Assembly (NCBI GenBank): GCA_014860565.1
Contig: JACZJN010000155.1
Span: 1-57,517 of the forward strand
Direction: 5' to 3'
Length of the DNA: 57,517 nucleotides
From: Bacteroidota bacterium
Lineage (GTDB): Bacteria; Bacteroidota; Ignavibacteria; SZUA-365
Position numbers and translations under genes: made by a program. A model generated the notes under the pieces. The model worked only from the letters and a program-made list of their open reading frames with translations. It was not told where the DNA came from and did not search any database. Positions 16,063 to 24,582 of this stretch are shown here, piece by piece. How positions within the stretch are numbered: position 1 is the stretch's first letter; each line of letters starts with the position of its first letter.

Positions 16063-16654
16063 CTATCCTGTCCCTTGGATATTGGAGACCAGATGCCGCA
16101 AAGCAGTGTGGATGCTTCGTGGTAGATTGCTTACCTTGTATCTCCGGGTACACGGATGTAAGGTAGGAAAATCGCTTAAATGCAAGGACTGGCCAATTTT
16201 TCGTCAAGTACCGTGGAAAAATATTGTCCTTGGAAGCAATATAACCGTCGGTTATCGTGTGGTGCTCGATGTGCACCTTGGTGCTATGCTTGCAATCGGG
16301 GATCACGTCAACCTCACTCAGGATCTACTGATTGGATGTGGCTCCGAAGTGCAGATAGGAGCCTATTCCGGTATTGGGGAATATTCCAGTATCCGTGATG
16401 GAGAGCACGGTTACAGTGCAGACGAATTGATACACGGACAAAAGACAACTTACAAATCGATCACCATCGGAACTGATGTGCAGATAAGTAAAGGTTGCTT
16501 AGTTCTTCCTGGAAGTCAACTGCCGGATGGAGTGTTGATTGGTGCACATTCCTCAGTCACTGCAAATTCACGTTTGGTCGCCTACGGGATTTTCTTGGGA
16601 AATCCAGTGAAAATGATCGGGAAACGAGTTCCTAAGTCGGAAATCAAGCGGTAA
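16055..16654 (+). CDS. Hexapeptide (LbH) acyltransferase
   Basis: A 199-aa left-handed beta-helix O-acyltransferase. After a short N-terminal helix region, hexapeptide turns run from about residue 57 (IVLGSNITVGYRVVL, LAIGDHVNL, VQIGAYSGIGEY), interrupted by a loop with the putative catalytic His (DGEHGYSADELIHGQ), then ITIGTDVQISKGCLVLPG and GIFLGNPVKMIGKRV. This is the usual layout of sugar O-acetyltransferases in capsule loci. Acceptor unknown. It closes the acyl-carrier cassette and abuts the following glycosyltransferase gene. Confidence 0.85.
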   Translation: MHNYPVPWILETRCRKAVWMLRGRLLTLYLRVHGCKVGKSLKCKDWPIFRQVPWKNIVLGSNITVGYRVVLDVHLGAMLAIGDHVNLTQDLLIGCGSEVQIGAYSGIGEYSSIRDGEHGYSADELIHGQKTTYKSITIGTDVQISKGCLVLPGSQLPDGVLIGAHSSVTANSRLVAYGIFLGNPVKMIGKRVPKSEIKR

Positions 16655-16655
16655 C

Positions 16656-17888
16656 ATGAGGCGAATAGGAATTGTAACGACCTGGCATGATCGTGGAGCT
16701 TCCTATGTCTCAAGGCAATATGAACAATTACTTCGAGATGCATTCGAGGTATACATTTATGCAAGGGGTGGTTATTACGCCAGAACCGATCCGGATTTCA
16801 ATAAATATAATGTGTATTGGGGCAAAATAAGTGGGAGGCCAGTCAGCGCCGCTCTTGATATCAAGGACCTTCTGGCATGGATAAGGATTAATGCCATTGA
16901 TACGGTGATTTTTAATGAGCAAGCATGGTGGCCGCCTGTTATAGCATGCAATAAAGCTGGTATAATAACCGGAGCATATGTAGATTATTATACAAAAGAA
17001 ACAATCCCCCTCTTTGCTGCCTACGACTTTCTTCTTTGTAACACAAAAAGACACTACGGAGCATTCAGTTGGCACTCGAATGCATTTTACTTGCCATGGG
17101 GGACTGAAACGGACGTTTATACCCCAAGTAGAAAGGAATTATATCCCGAGTGCCTTACCTTTTTCCACTCCTGTGGGTACAGCCCTGAGAGGAAAGGAAC
17201 TGATGTATTTCTTAGAGCAGCAGGAAGCTTGACAGGAAGGTTCCAAATTCTAATTCACACCCAGAAGAGTCTTGAAGAAATGGGAGACGAGGTAAATAGG
17301 ATCATCGATGATCTAGAACGTCAGGGTAAACTTTCGATTGTAACCGGAACGATCAAGCCGCCGGGTCTTTATACAAAAGGCGATGTTTACGTCTATCCAT
17401 CACGTTTGGATGGAATTGGTCTAACATTGCCAGAAGCGATTTCATCGGGTCTCGCCGTTGTAGTAACGGATCATCCCCCGATGAATGAATTTTATAATTC
17501 TGATTTCGGTTTAAATATCCCGATAGTAAAACAGTACAGTCGTCAGGATGGCTATTACTGGGACATGGTTGAGCCTTCCATCGAGTTTCTTCATAGGCAT
17601 TTGCAAGATATGATTGATGGTAGGTACGATATTGATGAGATGAAAAGGCGGGCTCGCTCGTATGCTACTAGAGCGTTAGATTGGAATAAGCGAAAAGACG
17701 AACTCGTCGCGACGGTAGCAAAGATAAATAAAAATGAGTGTGGGAAGGTATTTGATGTGATCCAGATGATTTCAAAATATGAGGATTCCAGAAAATCGCA
17801 TCTACTGAAGGTGTACAATACGCTCCCTTGGCTCCTTGAGCCAATATTACGGATCCGCCGTAGGATAATACGAAGGGTTTCTTTGTGA
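16656..17888 (+). CDS. Glycosyltransferase, GT4-like
   Basis: A 410-aa GT-B enzyme. The N-terminal domain starts MRRIGIVTTWHDRGASYVS, as in GT4 proteins. The C-terminal domain has a donor-site region SCGYSPERKGTDVFLRAAG, DVYVYPSRLDGIGLTLPEA and SSGLAVVVTDHPPMNEF, in which the Glu of LPEA aligns with the second E of E-x7-E. The first Glu position is occupied by Asp (DGIGLTLPE), a common variant. AT-richer coding than the neighbours on either side suggests separate acquisition. Sugar unknown. Confidence 0.8.
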   Translation: MRRIGIVTTWHDRGASYVSRQYEQLLRDAFEVYIYARGGYYARTDPDFNKYNVYWGKISGRPVSAALDIKDLLAWIRINAIDTVIFNEQAWWPPVIACNKAGIITGAYVDYYTKETIPLFAAYDFLLCNTKRHYGAFSWHSNAFYLPWGTETDVYTPSRKELYPECLTFFHSCGYSPERKGTDVFLRAAGSLTGRFQILIHTQKSLEEMGDEVNRIIDDLERQGKLSIVTGTIKPPGLYTKGDVYVYPSRLDGIGLTLPEAISSGLAVVVTDHPPMNEFYNSDFGLNIPIVKQYSRQDGYYWDMVEPSIEFLHRHLQDMIDGRYDIDEMKRRARSYATRALDWNKRKDELVATVAKINKNECGKVFDVIQMISKYEDSRKSHLLKVYNTLPWLLEPILRIRRRIIRRVSL

Positions 17889-18074
17889 TAGAGCGCATTA
17901 TTCTAAGTACCGAGTTGATGCGGCGATTAGAATTGTATTCATCGTTTACAATCCTGGAAGCTGAACTCAAGTGGTATAGTGTCAAGTTCTCGTTCTACAT
18001 GGTCTCAACCAACGTTTGTCTCATGATAGACATTTACGTGTTAAATATGGAAGCTCTACAGCCGAGATAATTTC

Positions 18075-19343
18075 ATGCAGATATTTCAATGGTTGGGATG
18101 GTTCAATAATCTTAAAATTGAGAAGAAATGGTTCGTCGTTGTGATGCTTCTTCGGCCGGTTCTCGAGGGGCTGTTTTTCCTTAAAGAGGTGTCGATTGTT
18201 CTGTCACCCCTTTACCTGCTGGGAATAGGAGTCCCGATAGCTGTGCTCTTGTCCATTTTCACACGGTACAAAAAAAAGGCAAAGGAAGTCGGTGGGGTTG
18301 ATGCGTTCAGATTGTTTAGTTATTTCACGGTGATTTCTTGCGCTTTGCTGATCGTCCGTAGTGGCGTGGGTATATCAACAATCCAGGCAGTTCTTCGTGT
18401 ATCACTCATCATTTTCATTTTTTCGTATTCGGCACGCTATTTTTTGAATATCAGAGATGTCGAGGGCCTACTTATTACCTTCCTGATCTCTTCATTGTAC
18501 CCTCTCATGATGATGATGTATGAAATCTTGGTTAATCCGATCAGCATAGAGATGTCCAGGAGTCTCGAGCGGATACGAGGTCTGTACGCGGATTCATTCA
18601 ATTACTCAATTTATATTACGATGTCGACAATCGCCGTGATGTATTTCCAGGATAAGTGGAAATGGATGAATTATCGTATTGTTCTGCCGTTGCTTGTGGT
18701 TGCAGTGCTTGGGCTCTATCACCTGAACCATATCGCAAGCTGGGCTGCATTTATGGCGATTATGGCTGTGAGAATCGCCTCGAGCCCTAGACGTCTGATA
18801 ATCGTGTTTGCAGCAGCCTTAGTATTCATTCCAATACTTATGAATCAACAGGTGGATCTCGACGTCATGTACGATTCCAAGTTGGTGGGAAAGGAGTATG
18901 AGATTCTACTGGGAGAGCGGCCTGTGGAGCAGGCGTTTCACGGCCGAATGACGAGATGGGAATATTACGCGAAGCTGATCGATGATGCTGCACCTCAAGT
19001 ATGGGTGCTCGGAATCTTCTCCGACCTCGACCTATATCCGGAAGTAGGGTACGTTCTTGTGGCACCGCACAACGATTTTCTGAGAATATTTCTGCTATCT
19101 GGCTTACTTGGTCTTACAGGATATCTGGTGTTTCTTTTATCGTCAATGAAAAAAGCTTGGGAAATGCCGAGGGGGCCGCGTTTCTTGAAATACTCAGTTG
19201 TTGTCCTACTCATGATGTATTCGGTTTCTGCGATTCCTTCGATATATCCATCACTAATATCAATTGCGATACCGGTGTTGGTCGCCTATGATTTCAAAGA
19301 AGGTGGGGACTCATCAGCAAACGATCTTGTTCTCAAGGCGTGA
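18075..19343 (+). CDS. O-antigen polymerase/ligase-like membrane protein (Wzy/WaaL family), copy 1
   Basis: A 422-aa polytopic protein with ten or more hydrophobic segments. The signature is a periplasmic loop ending VLVAPHNDFLRIFLLSGLLGL, where the His-Asn-Asp segment before a membrane helix is typical of Wzy/WaaL proteins, preceded by an Arg-rich stretch (GRMTRWEYYAKLI). It resembles the protein at 36039 in overall plan: the N-terminal LLRPVLEGLFFLKE versus LLRPLIDASWSLKN and the shared AHND..RIF motif. It probably polymerises repeat units or ligates glycan in the periplasm. It is preceded by a 186-base stretch with no convincing gene and overlaps the next gene by TGATG. Confidence 0.8.
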   Translation: MQIFQWLGWFNNLKIEKKWFVVVMLLRPVLEGLFFLKEVSIVLSPLYLLGIGVPIAVLLSIFTRYKKKAKEVGGVDAFRLFSYFTVISCALLIVRSGVGISTIQAVLRVSLIIFIFSYSARYFLNIRDVEGLLITFLISSLYPLMMMMYEILVNPISIEMSRSLERIRGLYADSFNYSIYITMSTIAVMYFQDKWKWMNYRIVLPLLVVAVLGLYHLNHIASWAAFMAIMAVRIASSPRRLIIVFAAALVFIPILMNQQVDLDVMYDSKLVGKEYEILLGERPVEQAFHGRMTRWEYYAKLIDDAAPQVWVLGIFSDLDLYPEVGYVLVAPHNDFLRIFLLSGLLGLTGYLVFLLSSMKKAWEMPRGPRFLKYSVVVLLMMYSVSAIPSIYPSLISIAIPVLVAYDFKEGGDSSANDLVLKA

Positions 19344-20461
19344 TGCAAGTTCTGTCGCAGGAAAAACGATCAAGTGTAATCTTGTTCGGGAAACTCCCTC
19401 CTCCATTTATTGGTCCTGCGATCGCAACCAGGATATTACTCAGCTCCGCATTGAATACATACTACGATCTACACCATATCAATACGATGCTCCATGAGAG
19501 TCTGGAATCGTTCGGGCGTTTCGAGTTCAAAAGGGTTTATAGGAATTTAGGTTTATACATACGATGCAATAAGATCGTCCGGTCGCATCGACCACAATTA
19601 GTAATAATACCTATCAGCCAAACGGGACTGGGTTTACTGAAAGACACTCCATTTATCCTTCTTTCGAAGTATTCTGGCGCAAGAGTCATAGTGCAGCTTC
19701 GAGGAAGTGAGTTCAGAGATTGGTATGACAGCTCCAATGCCGTGACAAGACGACTCGTTTCAGCGTTACTCAGGAAGGTGAGTGGTGCAGTCGTCCTGGG
19801 CGACAGACTTCGCTGGATATTTCAGGGGCTGGTGCCAGATGATCGAATATTTGTGATACCTAACGGAGCGGATATCGTTGTTCCCGAAAGGCCTAATAAA
19901 TCTGGCAGGCAGATTCTTTATCTTTCCAATCTTCAGCCATCGAAGGGGATCGAAGATCTAGTTTCTGCATGCGTTAATCTGAGCCGAGACGCGTGTGAGT
20001 ATGAATTAGTAATCTCAGGCGCATGGTGGGACAGAGATACAAAACGGAAGGTGGAAGAATTGATTGATACAAGGAGGATTACTGCACGCTATGTTGGTGT
20101 ATGCGAGGATCATCAGAGGAAATTGGCACTGCTTGATCAAGCGGATATTTTCGTGTTTACACCAAGGTCTCCAGAAGGGCATCCGTGGGTTCTGGTGGAA
20201 GCGATGGCTGCTGGGTTGCCGATTATTGCAACAGACAAAGGCGCCATTGCGGAATCAGTGAGAGATGGTGAAAATGGGTTCATCGTACCGTCACACAGAC
20301 CGGATGCGATAGCAGAGAAGTTGGCAATACTTCTGGAGGATAAGGATCTTAGAAATCGCTTGGGGAAACGCTCCCGTCAGCTTTACGAGCAGAACTTCAC
20401 CGAAGATAAAATGATACAGCGCTGGATAAACGTGATAGAATCTGTACTGGCTCGGACCTGA
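19343..20461 (+). CDS. Glycosyltransferase family 4
   Basis: A 372-aa retaining GT-B transferase. Seen: GKLPPPFIGPAIATRILLSS near the N-terminus, a donor domain starting RQILYLSNLQPSKGIEDLV, and the E-x7-E motif with surroundings SPEGHPWVLVEAMAAGLP, then IATDKGAIAESVRDGENG, the standard GT4 finish. ATG 19343 overlaps the upstream wzy-like stop (TGATG); a GTG three bases earlier is also possible. Substrate unknown. It is followed two bases later by the AsnB-like gene. Confidence 0.86.
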   Translation: MQVLSQEKRSSVILFGKLPPPFIGPAIATRILLSSALNTYYDLHHINTMLHESLESFGRFEFKRVYRNLGLYIRCNKIVRSHRPQLVIIPISQTGLGLLKDTPFILLSKYSGARVIVQLRGSEFRDWYDSSNAVTRRLVSALLRKVSGAVVLGDRLRWIFQGLVPDDRIFVIPNGADIVVPERPNKSGRQILYLSNLQPSKGIEDLVSACVNLSRDACEYELVISGAWWDRDTKRKVEELIDTRRITARYVGVCEDHQRKLALLDQADIFVFTPRSPEGHPWVLVEAMAAGLPIIATDKGAIAESVRDGENGFIVPSHRPDAIAEKLAILLEDKDLRNRLGKRSRQLYEQNFTEDKMIQRWINVIESVLART

Positions 20462-20463
20462 GT

Positions 20464-22329
20464 ATGTGTGGTATCGTAGGCGGATTCGGCCGAGCTGAAT
20501 ATAATATTTCTGCTGCGCTGCACAGTTTGCTTCATAGAGGGCCTGATGCGAACGGATCATTGCGTCTAATGGGCAACACATGGCAGGGCTTTATCGGACA
20601 TACAAGACTCAGTATTCTGGACGTCAGTCAAAACGGAAATCAACCCATGCAAGTATCGGATGGGACCACATCAATCGTGTACAACGGAGAAGTGTACAAC
20701 TTTCGTGAGCTTGCTGCACGATTTCTTGGTGATGTAGGTTTGCGATCCGGGACTGACACCGAAGTTGTTCTGCAACTCTTCCATTTGCATGGACCGAATT
20801 GTCTCCAATGGCTCCACGGTGATTTCGCCTTTGCGTTTTATGATAGCCGTACATCAAAGATTTACCTTGTCCGCGATCGTCTAGGCGTCAAGCCGCTGTA
20901 TTATCGACATTCCGAAGATGGACTGGTCTTCGGTTCCGAACTAAAGGTGTTCACTAAAAATGGTGCTTCACCACGCGAAAACACAGTCGATCTTCAATCA
21001 TATTTCGCATTCAAATACTTCCCTGAGAATCGTACACCCTTCGAGGGCGTGTACCGCGTCGATCCCGGCACTTGGTTGGAGTACGACATTCCTGCCAACA
21101 CGCTGGGACGACATCGGTACTGGGAGGCCGAGACGAGAGTATCTAATGGTATGGCCTACAGTGATGCAGTCACTGAGCTTCGGTCCTTGCTGTCGGATGC
21201 CGTGGAGGAAAGGCTCATCGCGGATGTGCCGGTGGGTACTTTCCTATCGGGAGGACTCGATTCTTCTGCAATCGCCTATTTCCTGCGGCAGAATGCTGAT
21301 GTCGAGCATCACTGTGCTCGCAAGACGCGTACGGACCTGCGCAAGGAAGGAACCACATCTGATGCGGATTATGCGGAGCGACTCTCGCGCGAATGGGGCC
21401 TGCGTACGCATTTCTACGATATTGGCGCCGAGCAGGCGGACGAGGATCTTATCGCCACGACATTGTTCTACGGTGATGACCTTATTGCTGATGGATCACA
21501 GATTCCGTCCTATATGATTACGAAGAATGCCGCATCCGTATCCAAAGTGCTTCTCTCCGGTATGGGTGCCGATGAAATCCTACTGGGCTACGGTGGGCAC
21601 TTACTGATGCTGCTTTCAGCATACCTGGACCAGCTCCCGGGGTCGCTCAGAAAAATGCTGATATCGCGGATGGCCACTCTACAGCCGGGCAAGGGACGTG
21701 GAAAGGGGTATAAACGCTTCTTGGTGAAGCTCGGGAGATATGAATCGTACGGCCGCAGTAAGTATGGCCTGTATTCAATCGTCGGCGATTACGAGCGGTC
21801 GCTGTCCGTCGTAAAGGGAGGAAGCGACCCCTTGAAATTTGTCATCCCATATTTCGAGAATTCCGAACATCCCTTCGAAGCGCTGACACGATTCGAATTG
21901 AAGAATGTTCTTGTGAAGAATTTAACCTACCTCGATCGTATGTGCATGGCGAACAGTGTGGAAGGGCGCGTTCCCTTCATGGACCACCGGTTGGTGGAGT
22001 TTGCCCTTTCGCTTCCGGTAGAATACCGCCTATCCCCGTTCGGAAATTCTAAGCGCATATTGAAAGATGCAATGAAAGGGCGGCTGCCTGATTATATTCT
22101 AAACCGCCGCAAGGCAGGTTTCGGCATGCCTCTACGCAGCATCTTCTCCGATAGGCGAAAACTGGTGGCTTTGCTGAATATCGACTACTTTGGGGGAATG
22201 ACGCATTTCAACACAGACAACATTGTAGCACTTGTGGACGAACACGTAGCAGGCGTCAATGACAACTCATCCATCCTGTATGCCCTCGTCTCCTACCGTA
22301 TCTGGAGGCAGCGATGGATCGGGAATTGA
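20464..22329 (+). CDS. asnB: Asparagine synthetase B-like glutamine amidotransferase, copy 1
   Basis: A 621-aa two-domain enzyme. The N-terminal glutaminase begins MCGIVGGFG with nucleophile Cys2, then LLHRGPDANG, IGHTRLSILDVS, YNGEVYNF and SGTDTEV. The synthetase half carries the ATP pyrophosphatase P-loop FLSGGLDSSA, then SGMGADEILLGYGGH and EGRVPFMDHRLVEFA. In surface-glycan clusters such proteins often amidate uronic acids rather than make free asparagine, and UDP-uronate genes are present in this window (ugd, wbpB). The segment after the P-loop (CARKTRTDLRKEGTTSD) is unusual where a longer variable stretch is common. Four bases separate it from the next gene. Confidence 0.87.
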   Translation: MCGIVGGFGRAEYNISAALHSLLHRGPDANGSLRLMGNTWQGFIGHTRLSILDVSQNGNQPMQVSDGTTSIVYNGEVYNFRELAARFLGDVGLRSGTDTEVVLQLFHLHGPNCLQWLHGDFAFAFYDSRTSKIYLVRDRLGVKPLYYRHSEDGLVFGSELKVFTKNGASPRENTVDLQSYFAFKYFPENRTPFEGVYRVDPGTWLEYDIPANTLGRHRYWEAETRVSNGMAYSDAVTELRSLLSDAVEERLIADVPVGTFLSGGLDSSAIAYFLRQNADVEHHCARKTRTDLRKEGTTSDADYAERLSREWGLRTHFYDIGAEQADEDLIATTLFYGDDLIADGSQIPSYMITKNAASVSKVLLSGMGADEILLGYGGHLLMLLSAYLDQLPGSLRKMLISRMATLQPGKGRGKGYKRFLVKLGRYESYGRSKYGLYSIVGDYERSLSVVKGGSDPLKFVIPYFENSEHPFEALTRFELKNVLVKNLTYLDRMCMANSVEGRVPFMDHRLVEFALSLPVEYRLSPFGNSKRILKDAMKGRLPDYILNRRKAGFGMPLRSIFSDRRKLVALLNIDYFGGMTHFNTDNIVALVDEHVAGVNDNSSILYALVSYRIWRQRWIGN

Positions 22330-22333
22330 ACCA

Positions 22334-24472
22334 ATGAAGCAGCTCACCCAAAATCTCAAACACGGTACCATGCTGGTCATGGAAGTCCCACAGCCAGCAT
22401 CAAAGCCGGGCAGAATGCTTATCCGTACATTGTATTCCGTGATCTCCGGAGGGACGGAGGGGAAAACGGTCACCGACGCCAGAAAAAGCTACCTTGACAA
22501 GGCGAAGTCTCGGCAGAAGGAAGTCCGTCAGGTCATCGAACTCTCGAAGAGCAACGGAGTACTCGAGACCTACAAGCTGGTCATGAACAAGCTCGAGGCC
22601 TATTCGTCGTTGGGATACGCCGCGGTTGGCAGAGTCAGCGAAATCCCTGAAGACCGAACGGACTATAAGGTTGGCGATCTGGTAGCCTGTGGTGGTGCGG
22701 ATGCAGCGCATGCGGAAGTGCTATCTATCGGGACGAATCTCTGCGCAAAGGTACACGAGGGGACAGATCCGCGGCATGCCGCGCTGGCGACGATCGCTGC
22801 TATCGCAATGCAAGGTGTTCGACAAGCTGAGGTCCATTTGGGCGAGTCCGTCGTTGTCATCGGGTTGGGACTCATCGGCCAGCTTACGCTGCTGCTGCTG
22901 GCGGCACAAGGATGCTCGGCGATAGGTGTCGACGTTGATTACAGACAGGTAGAGCTTGCCAAACGCTGTGGATTCGACCATGCGTTTGTTTCCTCGCATG
23001 AAGGTCTCGTACAGGCGGTAATGGATCTGACTCGTGGAGTTGGCGTCGATGCGGTGATCATTACTGCTGGAACGACTTCGCTTGGTCCGGTCAATCTTGC
23101 CGGAGAATTTTGCCGGAAAAAAGGTAAAGTTGTTATCGTTGGGGCGGTACCGACGGGCTTCGAGCGGAAGCACTACTACCGCAAGGAACTGGATCTTCGA
23201 ATGTCCTCGTCCTACGGTCCGGGACGCTATGATCCGCTCTATGAGGAACAGGGAATAGACTATCCCGTTGGCTATGTCCGGTGGACGGAACAGCGGAACA
23301 TGCAAGCCTATCTTGACCTGCTGGCGACTGGGAAACTGAACATCGAACCGTTGATCACGCATGAGTTTCCGCTCGAACGTGCCAAGGATGCGTATGACAT
23401 GATTCTGGCGAAGAAGGAGCATTACTGTGCCGTTTTGTTGGAGTATGCTACGTCAGGTGAGATGCAGGGAACAGTCTACAATAAGATCGTAAAGGGTAAA
23501 GAAGTAAAGAAGGCTGGCGTTGGCGTGAAGACTGCCTTCATTGGGGCCGGGTCGTTTGCACAGAATATGATCTTGCCGAATCTAAAGGGGATGGTGGATT
23601 TTGTCGGGATTTCGACACGTCATGGGAATACGTCCCGGTATGTTATGGACAAGTATGGATTCGATTATGCGACGGATGATGTCGGGAAAATTCTGTCGGA
23701 TGGCGACACGAATACAGTTTTTATCATGACACGGCACGACACGCATGCGAGGTATGTCATTGATGCCCTGCAGGCTGGGAAGGATGTATTTGTCGAGAAA
23801 CCGCTGGCACTGACGTTCGATGAACTGGAGAAGGTGCTGAAGGTTTATGAGACCTCGAACGCTAGGATGATGCTCGGATTCAACCGTCGCTTCGCACCAC
23901 AGGTTGTGGAGATGATGAAGCTATTCGAGCGCAGTCAGAGAAAAGCGATTTCCTACCGTGTGAATGCAGGCATCCTGCCCTCAGACCACTGGGTGCATGA
24001 CCCGAAGGTCGGTGGCGGACGCATTATTGGTGAAGGCTGTCATTTCATCGATCTCTGTGCCTTTATCGCCGGGGCACCAATTGTTTCAGTTGCCGCACAT
24101 GAAACGGCCTCCGGTGCCGGACAACGCGATACGGTAAGTATATCACTCGCTTTTGCCAACGACAGCAGCGCGAACATCTCCTATTTCTCTAACGGCAGCA
24201 AGCATTTGTCGAAGGAGTATCTCGAGGTGTTCTGTAACGGTGTTTCTGTGGTTATCGACGATTTCAGGTGCATGACGGTGTATGGTGAGAAGGTCCGAAA
24301 GAGTAAACTTAAGCGTCAGGACAAGGGACACGCCGCTGAGTTGAAGGCCTTCGTGCAGGCAATCAAGGACGGTGAGCCAGCACCAATACCATTCGAGGAG
24401 ATCTATAACTCGAGTAAGGCCACCTTCGCGGTACTCGAATCCATAGGTGAACGTAAAATGGTGCATCTGTAA
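22334..24472 (+). CDS. Two-domain oxidoreductase: MDR zinc-type dehydrogenase + Gfo/Idh/MocA
   Basis: A 712-aa fusion. The first half is a medium-chain dehydrogenase with NAD motif VVIGLGLIGQLTLLLLAAQG and GVGVDAVIITAGTT. The second half starts VKTAFIGAGSFAQNMILPNL and has the Gfo/Idh/MocA motif VEKPLAL and RFAPQVVEMMKLF. This fusion recurs in bacterial polysaccharide clusters, usually beside heparinase-like or alpha/alpha-barrel genes, and probably performs linked oxidations or epimerisation on a sugar. The exact reaction is not known to me. ATG 22334 (MKQLTQNLKHG) was chosen over a longer frame beginning inside asnB at 22259. It is followed by a repeat hairpin, then the alpha/alpha-barrel gene. 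Confidence 0.85.
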   Translation: MKQLTQNLKHGTMLVMEVPQPASKPGRMLIRTLYSVISGGTEGKTVTDARKSYLDKAKSRQKEVRQVIELSKSNGVLETYKLVMNKLEAYSSLGYAAVGRVSEIPEDRTDYKVGDLVACGGADAAHAEVLSIGTNLCAKVHEGTDPRHAALATIAAIAMQGVRQAEVHLGESVVVIGLGLIGQLTLLLLAAQGCSAIGVDVDYRQVELAKRCGFDHAFVSSHEGLVQAVMDLTRGVGVDAVIITAGTTSLGPVNLAGEFCRKKGKVVIVGAVPTGFERKHYYRKELDLRMSSSYGPGRYDPLYEEQGIDYPVGYVRWTEQRNMQAYLDLLATGKLNIEPLITHEFPLERAKDAYDMILAKKEHYCAVLLEYATSGEMQGTVYNKIVKGKEVKKAGVGVKTAFIGAGSFAQNMILPNLKGMVDFVGISTRHGNTSRYVMDKYGFDYATDDVGKILSDGDTNTVFIMTRHDTHARYVIDALQAGKDVFVEKPLALTFDELEKVLKVYETSNARMMLGFNRRFAPQVVEMMKLFERSQRKAISYRVNAGILPSDHWVHDPKVGGGRIIGEGCHFIDLCAFIAGAPIVSVAAHETASGAGQRDTVSISLAFANDSSANISYFSNGSKHLSKEYLEVFCNGVSVVIDDFRCMTVYGEKVRKSKLKRQDKGHAAELKAFVQAIKDGEPAPIPFEEIYNSSKATFAVLESIGERKMVHL

Positions 24473-24477
24473 GATGA

Positions 24478-24570
24478 ATTGCACCACCGAGAACAGAGGG
24501 GGCACAGAGGGCTTTTCTCATCTTTTTTTAGTAATCGCTCTGTGTCCTCTGTGCCCCCAGTGGAGCAATA
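24478..24570. repeat. CACAGAG-family hairpin repeat (MITE-like)
   Basis: Arms ATTGCACCAC...GGCACAGAGGGCTTTT (from 24478) and ...CCTCTGTGCCCCCAGTGGAGCAAT (ending 24570) form an imperfect inverted repeat around an AT-rich centre. It occupies nearly all of the space between the oxidoreductase stop and the next start codon. It is related to the arms at 30383 and 32564. Confidence 0.75.
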
Positions 24571-24582
24571 TTCTTGCTGCTC

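Noticed and set aside
17885-18070. 61-codon open frame with a GTG start overlapping the upstream stop, filling the gap before the first wzy-like gene
   Set aside because: No recognisable motif, no convincing ribosome-binding site, and its composition does not stand out from non-coding AT-rich sequence.
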